Shown: positions 11,001 to 16,324 of the stretch, in pieces
Position numbering within the stretch: the first letter of the stretch is position 1
Layout: each line of letters opens with the position of its first letter
From: Podochytrium sp. JEL0797
Taxonomy: Eukaryota; Chytridiomycota; Chytridiomycetes; Chytridiales; Chytriomycetaceae
Direction of reading: 5' to 3'
Length of the DNA: 16,324 nt
Assembly (NCBI GenBank): GCA_027596195.1
Contig: JADGJG010000574.1
Location: 1-16,324, forward strand
The notes under the pieces: generated by a model
What the model was told of the DNA's origin: nothing
What the model saw: the letters and a program-made list of their open reading frames with translations, nothing else
Databases searched by the model: none
Position numbers and translations under genes: made by a program

Positions 11001-11533
11001 GGTGGCGTCAAAAATGTGAAGTGTAATAACAAGTAAATAGTTGGGTAAGGGGTGGCATCGAAGTGTATCAAATAAAGTGTAAGGGGTGGTGTCAAAAATG
11101 TGAACCAGGGGTGGCGAATGAATACTCACAAGGTCCCACAAGGGTCTCCAAGGAACGCGCAGGGTCTCCGTGTCCAGACATTTCTCCTTTTTCGCAAGCT
11201 TCAAAGCTGTGACGGTAAACACGAACGCCATGTTGAAGTCGATATCGGGCATCGAAACGAGCTGCAGAAGGATCGAAACGAGACGGGTACGGTCGTGGAC
11301 GGACAGAGAATACTTGAGGTTGACGAAGCTGGAAGGGGAATGGGTCAGTTCTCGTTTGGATAGACCAAGGTTTTAGTTTGTTTGGCTCACTCGGTCACGG
11401 TTCTCGCAGCTTCCGTGGCCAGAGAGGCATCGCCGCTAATCACTCCCAGAGAGAGCCCGTCAAAGATTTCCGCAAGGAGTGCCGCCGAATGCGCGGTGTC
11501 CGCCAAGTCTGGGCCAAGCAGTGCCAGAACCAT
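5061..11533 (-). CDS. BLM10: Proteasome activator PA200 / Blm10 (PSME4 family)
   Basis: PA200/Blm10 is a HEAT-repeat solenoid that caps the 20S proteasome, opens its gate without ATP, and in known systems favours degradation of acetylated histones. Fourteen exons join with every phase matching: 11391-11533, 11130-11328, 10488-10961, 9968-10423, 9584-9901, 8920-9523, 8209-8862, 7797-8143, 7531-7737, 7141-7484, 6556-7081, 6007-6499, 5261-5952 and 5061-5195. They give 1863 residues, against about 1840 in human PA200. Family landmarks run in order: RVPWRPLWDL (about 105-114), LPGVDMNDP, NIDWHVP, LSGLVRGSKNW, EDPQVEVRNLAGITLSGL, VKRHAAVIGLSSLVLAFPYD, VPAWMPEVLITLS and ADFRRTHQDN. It ends in SYYA, the HbYX-type tail that docks in the 20S alpha ring. 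An in-frame TGA lies three codons before the chosen ATG. Introns are 46-66 bp except intron 2 (168 bp). It lies 70 bp downstream of the zinc-finger gene. Confidence 0.96.
9944..9955 (+). repeat. 12-base C run inside a BLM10 intron
   Basis: Twelve consecutive C on the plus strand (G in the transcript) lie within the 66-bp intron 9902-9967, close to its donor. Such a run is prone to length change and sequencing error, but it does not affect the coding frame. Confidence 0.9.
10962..11129 (-). repeat. Repeat-filled intron 2 of BLM10
   Basis: This 168-bp GT-AG intron is roughly three times the length of its neighbours. On the plus strand TTGGGTAAGGGGTGGC occurs at 10991 and again at 11041, exactly 50 bp apart. 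Degenerate copies of the AAGGGGTGG core follow near 11081 and 11106, two of the units continuing into GTCAAAAATGTGAA. The intron is a multiple of three and has no in-frame stop relative to exon 3, so reading through it would extend the frame. The human-like junction VPWRPLWDL followed by IRRANFPHKR argues that it is spliced. Confidence 0.85.
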
Positions 11534-11584
11534 TTTTTTTCAATTCGCACGCGCAATTAAAAATGCAATGCAAAACGGTATCTC

Positions 11585-11590
11585 TTTATT
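11585..11590 (-). terminator. Poly(A) signal AATAAA of the zinc-finger gene
   Basis: The hexamer lies 13 nt after the zinc-finger stop codon and about 50 nt before the BLM10 ATG. Cleavage downstream of it would fall in or very near the BLM10 5' leader, so transcription units are packed tightly here. Confidence 0.6.
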
Positions 11591-11603
11591 CCAAATCCAC
11601 AAA

Positions 11604-12460
11604 TTACATTTCTAGTTTCACAGCAGGAGGAGGAGCATGAATCTTCTCGTGCGTTCTCATGGTACTGATTTGCTTCGTCGAGAACGAGCAACGCAAACAC
11701 TTGAACGAACCCTCCCCGTCGTGATTCTTCTGATGTCTCTTGAGATTGCACGCAATGGACGTGGAATACTGAAGTTGTCGTTAGAAACTCTCAAATATGT
11801 TTATACTGTGACACGGACAGTTTACTAGTACCTCGCACTGAGAACACTGGAACCGATTCCCCTGCGGCTCCTTCGTATGGCCCTTAATGTGGTTCGCAAG
11901 TGGTCCCGGCTTCGTGGTGCAAAAGTCGCACAGGTTGCAGCGAAACTTGTGTGAGGCCGAATGCACGCGTTCGTGGAACTTGAGATCCTTCTGGTTTGCG
12001 GCAACAAAGTCGCACTGGCCGCATTTGAGTGGCGGTTTCGCGGCGTGGCGGCGCTGGTGCGATTTGAGGTTCGACAGGGACGCCGAGGAGTAGTTGTTGC
12101 ACGTGAGGCACGAGTAAGGTTTCTCGCCAGTGTGTGTGCGCACGTGGACGGTGAGGTCGCGCGCGTGGGACGTGCGGAAGCTGCAGTTCTCTGCGGGGCA
12201 AGCGAAGCGGCCATGGGACTCGATGTGGTTCGTGAGGGCCTGGGGTTCGTTGATCAGAATTGGGATTGGTGTCTCGCCTCTTGGCATACCTTGGCATACG
12301 TGAACACCTGTTGGCACGTCGGGCACTGGAGCGAGCCGGAGGGTTCGTTACCCATCATCAGCTCCTCATCAACTGCATGATCGGCTTGAGGGGCCGACTC
12401 AATTGGGGCCATGGAACCGGGCTTGATTTTTCCGAAAAGTTTTAAACCTTCTTTAATCAT
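11604..12460 (-). CDS. Seven-finger C2H2 zinc-finger protein
   Basis: This is probably a nuclear DNA-binding protein; its target is unknown. Exons 12290-12460, 11832-12239 and 11604-11768 join in frame (introns of 50 and 63 bp) to 247 residues. After a short acidic, Met-rich N-terminus come seven C2H2 fingers: CPTC...HIESH, CPAENC...HVRTH, CLTC...HQRRH, CGQC...HERVH, CNLC...HIKGH, CSQC...HQKNH and CLRC...HEKIH. Fingers 1 and 6 are each completed only by splicing, which confirms both introns. A classical TGEKPY linker joins fingers 2 and 3; the other linkers are irregular. The first ATG directly follows the threonyl-tRNA synthetase stop codon, so the second ATG at 12412, which starts MAPIESAPQ, is a plausible real start and loses no finger. 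No other effector domain is visible. Confidence 0.9.
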
Positions 12461-12465
12461 TTATT
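12460..12465 (-). terminator. AATAAA overlapping the ThrRS stop codon
   Basis: On the minus strand the sequence GAGAAATAAATGATT contains the synthetase stop TAA, an AATAAA hexamer that includes it, and the first ATG of the zinc-finger gene. If this hexamer works as the synthetase poly(A) signal, cleavage would occur inside the zinc-finger coding sequence. Confidence 0.45.
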
Positions 12466-15180
12466 TCTCCATTTTTGGATATAACCCATTCCACAACTCC
12501 ACAACCTTCTCCAAACTCATCTCACCCAAATTCTGATCCTTCTTCCCCGCACCAGAACCCTCCCCACCGCCACCCTCCGCCGAATTCATGCGCACACTCA
12601 CCGTCCCATTCTCCAACTCCTTCCGCCCCACGACCACCACAAAATTATACCTCGCAACCCACGCATCCCTCACCCTCTTCCCCAACGTCTGATCCACATC
12701 ATGCACCCTCGCATCCACATGGAAAAACTGTTCACCCCCAGACGGCGCCATCGTCGCAGAATACACCTCATCCCCCTTCACACCGCCCCGAATCCGGTCC
12801 CGCACAACCCCAGAATTCCACCCTCCCCCACCCACCGCCAACGCCTTCCCCACCGCAACAGCATACTCCACAACCTCTTCATCCACCACAGCCGGAATCA
12901 CGACCGCCTGTCGCGGAGAAACCCAAAACGGCCATCGCCCGCCATAATGTTCCATCAAGATCCCCATCATACGTTCAACGCTTCCCAACGCTGCGCGGTG
13001 GATCATAACGGGGGTGTGGTGGGTTCCGTCTTCGGCAACGTAGTGGAGGCCGAAGCGGGTGGGGAGTTGGAAGTCTAGTTGGATGGTGGCGGTTTGGTGG
13101 GTTCGGCCCATGGCGTCTTGCACCATCACGTCGATTTTGGGGCCGTAGAAGGCGCCGTCGCCGGGTTTAAGTGTATATGGGCGTCCGGAGGCCGTGAGGG
13201 CGGTGCGGAGCGCGGTTTCGGCCTTTTCCCATTGCTCGGGGGTACCCATGGCTTTTTCGGGGCGCGTGGAGAGGGCGAGGGTGTAGGAGGGGAATTGAAG
13301 GGCTGTATAGATGCGGTGGATGAGGGCGAGGGTCGAGGAGATTTCGGATTGGATTTGGGCGGGGGTGCAGAAGATGTGGGCGTCGTCTTGGTGGAATTTT
13401 CGGACGCGAGTGAGGCCGGAGAGCGAGCCGGAGGATTCGTTTCTGATGTTTTTTTTTGTGATGAGTTTGGGGTTTTTCATTTGCGTGTGTGGAGAAAAGG
13501 AACGCACCGATGCAATGGCGAAAACTCGGCGAGACGCACAGGCAGTTCTCGATACGAGTAGCTCTTGTTGGCAAACACCAAACAATGGCCCGGACAATTC
13601 ATGGGTTTCAACCCGTGCTGATCATGTGAGTCTTCCGCCTCGTCTCCATGCGAATGTCCACAGCCTCCCGCCCCGGAATGCTCATCACCCGCCTTCTCTG
13701 CACCATCACCACCCCCCGTCACCAAAAACATATCCTCCCGATAATTCTGCCAATGCCCACTCGTCACCCACAACTCCTTATTAAACACAAGCGGCGTCAC
13801 AACCTCATGGTACCCTTCCCTCCGATACTCTTTCCTCACAAACTCCATCAACCGGTTCGCAATGCGGGTTCCATGTGGCAGCATGAAGGCGGATCCGGGA
13901 GACATGGGGTGCATGAGAAACAGCGACTGTTGTTTCCCAATCAATCGGTGATCGCGTTGTTGCGCTTCAAGCTGAGTTGCGGTCCATTGAGTGAGTTGGG
14001 CGGGTCGGGGGAAGGTGATGCCGTAGATGCGGGTCAGTGGGGATGTGGCGGTGGTTGCTGAGGGGGTAGATGTGGACAGGAGGGAGGGGGAGAGTGTGGC
14101 GGAAGCGGTTCGTAGGATTTTCGAAGCCGAGAGGAGACCCACATGAGGAATGTGAGGTCCACGACAGAGATCGATAAAGTCGCCGCATTTGTAGAGGGTG
14201 ATTTCGGCCGTTTCGGGAATTTTGGCAAGGAGGGCGAGCTTGAGCGGGTTGTAGGCGAATAAATCGAGGGCAGTCGCACGGGACACGACGAGGCGTTCGA
14301 AGCGCGATTTGGTGGAAGACAGGGAGTTCATGAGTTTTTGGATGGATTCGAGGTCCGTGTTTGTTGCGTGGTAAATGTTGTTTGGGTTTTCGAGGAGGGT
14401 CGAGAGGGTATTGTGGGACGTGGAAGGGGTGAAGAGGAGCTGTTTGTTGTTGGACCAGGCATCAAGTTGTTTTTTCACGAGATGTTTGCCGTTTTTGACG
14501 AGCAGGGAATCGTAGAAGTAGCCGCCGCCGACCCTTCCCTGCATCGGGACGGGTGGACCATCGTCCAGCAGAATATCGTCGCCAAAGTGTTCTTCGAGGG
14601 CCCATCCCTGTGTGAAGGACATTCAGAAGGCAAATTCAAAACGCGATCGAGTCATCACCAGCAGATGTGCGGACGAGTGCCAGTAGGAATCAGCGACTTT
14701 GTCTCGGATGGAGAGGGGGTCTTCGAGGTCTGCCCAGATAGCAGCAGTGCCAAAGTGAAGCTGGGCGTCGTGTTCGAGGGGGCGGGTCAGGTCGAAGGGA
14801 GTGTTGTTTGGCGCGAGGAGGGCCACGAGGAGGTCTTTGGAGCCAGGCGTGTTGGCGGCATGCGCATTCGCTTTACTGGCACTGGCACTAGGCGGCGAGG
14901 CAGTGTTCCTAGGAGACAATACACTTCCACTAGGAGACGCGCTAGGAGACGCACTAGGAGACAACGCTGCCTTGCGCAGCGACAGCGGCGTCGCAGCCAA
15001 AGACCCCGCCGCAACGCGCAGCGAAACGCCGTCCACAGAAACGCAAATCTCGCGCGTTTCGCCAGAACCCGCTGCCGCCTCGTCACGCGCACGCTCCCAC
15101 ACGTCAAGTCGGTGTGCGGATGCAAGTGATGAAAGTGCCCGGTGTCGTGGTCGCCGCCCGACTTGTTGAACGAGAAACAT
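12461..15180 (-). CDS. Threonyl-tRNA synthetase
   Basis: A class II synthetase that charges tRNA-Thr with threonine. Exons 14659-15180, 13508-14607 and 12461-13442 (introns 51 and 65 bp) join to 867 residues, longer than the roughly 720-735 of human and yeast cytosolic enzymes. A TGS-like region near 43-140 is split by a Ser/Pro/Ala-rich insert. The editing domain shows HSSAH (H168, H172) and the CRGPH motif (C322, H326). The catalytic core shows TSGHWQNY, MNCPGH with zinc ligand C512, QDDAH (H563), PVMIHRA (H689) and motif 3 ALGSVERM. The anticodon-binding domain follows with SPRQAVVIP. Inserts also lie at about 471-506 (Gly/His/Asp-rich) and at about 745-780. The Arg-rich N-terminus with few acidic residues before 28 could be a mitochondrial targeting signal, so cytosolic, mitochondrial or dual use cannot be decided here. 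Confidence 0.96.
14908..14965 (+). repeat. Tandem CTAGGAGAC repeat in the ThrRS coding region
   Basis: CTAGGAGAC recurs five times between 14908 and 14962. The last three copies are spaced exactly 12 bp apart (unit CTAGGAGACGCR). On the coding strand they encode alternating Ser-Pro-Ser-Ala units. The 12-bp period keeps the frame, so copy number can vary without a frameshift. Confidence 0.85.
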
Positions 15181-15346
15181 TTTGGTACAATAAAAAGAAA
15201 ATCAAAAACGCAAACTGTTTTGGCGGAATGGAAAACACACACTCACAGATATCTTCACGCGTGTCTCACACAGATTGATAATTAAATGATCGAAGATATT
15301 ATCCGATAAAAGATGCGAATTCTTCAATTTCTCTCTGAAATCCGAA
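15181..15346. promoter_or_regulatory. Divergent gap between ThrRS and the truncated coiled-coil copy
   Basis: This 166-bp gap must hold the synthetase promoter. It is not related to the 3417-3535 gap except for the last 21 bp, where the duplicated block begins. An 8-bp inverted repeat, ATATCTTC at 15249 and GAAGATAT at 15292, lies within it and may be a binding site or chance. No TATA box was identified with confidence. Confidence 0.4.
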
Positions 15347-15989
15347 ATGGCCAGCCAGTCCGCAGAAATCGAGGTTTTTCCAACCAAAACAAGTCGCCAA
15401 ACAGCATCTGCTAATCGAATACATCTTTCACAGCGACTCACACGTATCTTGCGCGAATCAGAGGAACTCAGTTTCAAAAGCATCGAAGTCCCAGAGTTTG
15501 ACAGGTCCAACCATTCGCCGCCAACTCCCTTTCCTCTGCGACCAGACGCAAACGATCGAACCATATCTGAAATTGGTCCACATTATGAACGAACCTACAT
15601 AAGTGGCATGTCCCCTGAAGTCGGATCAGCAAGGTGACGCGCGAAATTGTTTGCTTCCGTCCGCGGTTCCAGCAAATAGCCTCCTCTCCTCCCATTCATC
15701 GTCATATTCATTTCTCTTTGTGGGGGTGTAATTATCAGCTCGACCTTTCCGAGCATCCAACAAACCGCCAAACTCCGTCAAGAGATTGAAACCCGCGCGA
15801 GCGCGTTCGTGGCCATCGTCAAAGGATGTGCCATGTACACTCTTGTTCCGAGGACGGTGGTTTGGGATCTCGTGGGACATGGATTGGAAGGAACAGGTTC
15901 GGACGACAGAATATGAAGTTCTTGGTTCGCGGAAGCATTGTGCTCATTCACGTTATTTTGACCTGAAGGAGTATATGGACGTGGTTCAA
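15326..15989 (+). repeat. Coiled-coil gene 5' part, right copy of the inverted duplication
   Basis: Inverted counterpart of 2856-3437. It carries 100 bp (15671-15770) absent from the left copy and lacks 13 bp near the exon-4 acceptor. At 15990 the homology ends and the H4 3'-flank repeat starts immediately, so everything corresponding to 679-2855 is missing. Confidence 0.93.
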
Positions 15990-15990
15990 C
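15347..15990 (+). pseudogene. Truncated copy of the 724-3416 coiled-coil gene
   Basis: This copy keeps exons 15347-15373, 15434-15633 and 15739-15896, which join in frame to about 128 residues from MASQSAEIE to VGHGLEGT. The middle intron (15634-15738) has a clear acceptor, TTATCAG, and the exon after it restores the frame that is broken in the left copy. The next acceptor, TTATTTTAG on the left, has become TTATTTTGA with a 13-bp loss, so the transcript would read through to a TGA at 15914. The remaining eleven exons are deleted. The 60-bp first intron is a multiple of three and open, so the unspliced 5' part also reads through as a 96-residue frame. Either a pseudogene or a source of a short N-terminal protein. 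Confidence 0.8.
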
Positions 15991-16324
15991 GGTTATATTT
16001 AGGCTCAAACAAGCTGATGTTGACAAGAGGCTGCCAGAACTGATAGCTGAAATGTGTCAATCTTTGTGAAAGGGTCGGATGGAGGGGGTGTCGAAAATAT
16101 TGTGAAAAAAGCGATTTTGACACCTTTTCTTGTGAAACACGTGAAGACCCAGGACGCACGGCTACGGGGTTACCAGTTACGACTGGAGAAATACAACCTT
16201 GGTGGGAAGACAGGGTAACGGTGGAGGGGGCGAAAACCCCGAAAGGACGCATCAGGAAAACCAAACAAATCAGAACCACGGGTTTTTATTACGAGCTTCC
16301 TCTCTATACAGAACAAATACAAAA
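15991..16324 (-). repeat. H4 3'-flank repeat, right copy; probable second H4 beyond the edge
   Basis: Reverse complement of 332-678, truncated by the window end at a point 25 bp short of where an H4 stop codon would lie. The AATAAA at 16285-16290 and the hairpin at about 16087-16124 are conserved. No other gene is visible here. By symmetry the plausible next gene is an H4 on the minus strand; this is inference, as no H4 coding sequence is inside the window. Confidence 0.9.
16285..16290 (-). terminator. Poly(A) signal AATAAA of a presumed second H4
   Basis: The hexamer sits in the same position of the duplicated flank as the one at 366-371. It would serve a minus-strand H4 gene located just outside the window. 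Confidence 0.45.

Noticed and set aside
10985..11110. Telomere-like array from the GGGTAAGGGG motif
   Set aside because: The unit is 50 bp, degenerate and lies inside a spliced intron; it does not match a TTAGGG-type array.
12475..13784. Long plus-strand open frames rich in Pro/Ser/His or Gly opposite the synthetase
   Set aside because: They are antisense shadows of ThrRS exons, which carry all class II motifs; the biased composition follows from the GC-rich codons of the true strand.
332..16324. Terminal inverted repeats of a giant transposon
   Set aside because: The arms contain H4 3' flank and ordinary exons. No transposase, integrase or target-site duplication is seen, and the interior holds housekeeping genes.

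Overview
The window reads as nuclear DNA of a fungus, or at least a close opisthokont. Evidence: a fungal-type histone H4, compact genes, 14-exon and similar gene models with mostly 45-70 nt GT-AG introns (some with CTAAT/CTAAC/CTGAT branch-like sites), AATAAA signals a few tens of bases or less from stop codons, and intergenic gaps of 0-180 bp. No bacterial operon, plasmid or viral features were seen. The lineage (for example an early-diverging fungus) cannot be fixed from this sequence alone.

Layout, left to right. (1) 2-307 (+): histone H4, missing only its first two residues at the window edge, followed by a 3' flank that is repeated at the other end of the window. (2) 724-3416 (-): a long multi-exon coiled-coil protein of unknown function, whose N-terminal exon junction looks damaged. 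(3) 3536-4883 (+): a second, unrelated coiled-coil protein, divergent from gene 2 across a 119-bp promoter gap. (4) 5061-11533 (-): a complete 14-exon gene for the proteasome activator PA200/Blm10 (PSME4), with a reconstructed length of 1863 residues and the C-terminal SYYA tail. (5) 11604-12460 (-): a seven-finger C2H2 zinc-finger protein in three exons. (6) 12461-15180 (-): threonyl-tRNA synthetase in three exons, 867 residues, with unusual low-complexity insertions. Its stop codon abuts the ATG of gene 5 with no spacer. (7) 15347-15990 (+): a truncated, decaying copy of gene 2. (8) 15991-16324 (-): a second copy of the H4 3' flank, so another H4 gene probably lies just beyond the right edge on the minus strand.

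The most notable structure is this inverted duplication of the two window ends (332-678 with 15991-16324, and 2856-3437 with 15326-15989). The right copy lacks 2177 bp present on the left. The left copy lacks 100 bp present on the right, including what looks like a splice acceptor. Neither copy of the coiled-coil gene therefore looks fully intact. The genes do not form an obvious pathway: they are housekeeping functions (chromatin, proteasome regulation, translation) plus unknown coiled-coil proteins and a putative transcription factor. I did not find evidence for a new defence or mobile system. The unusual content is structural: the inverted duplication with complementary decay, the zero-spacer gene junction, a tandem repeat inside a PA200 intron, and insertions in the synthetase.
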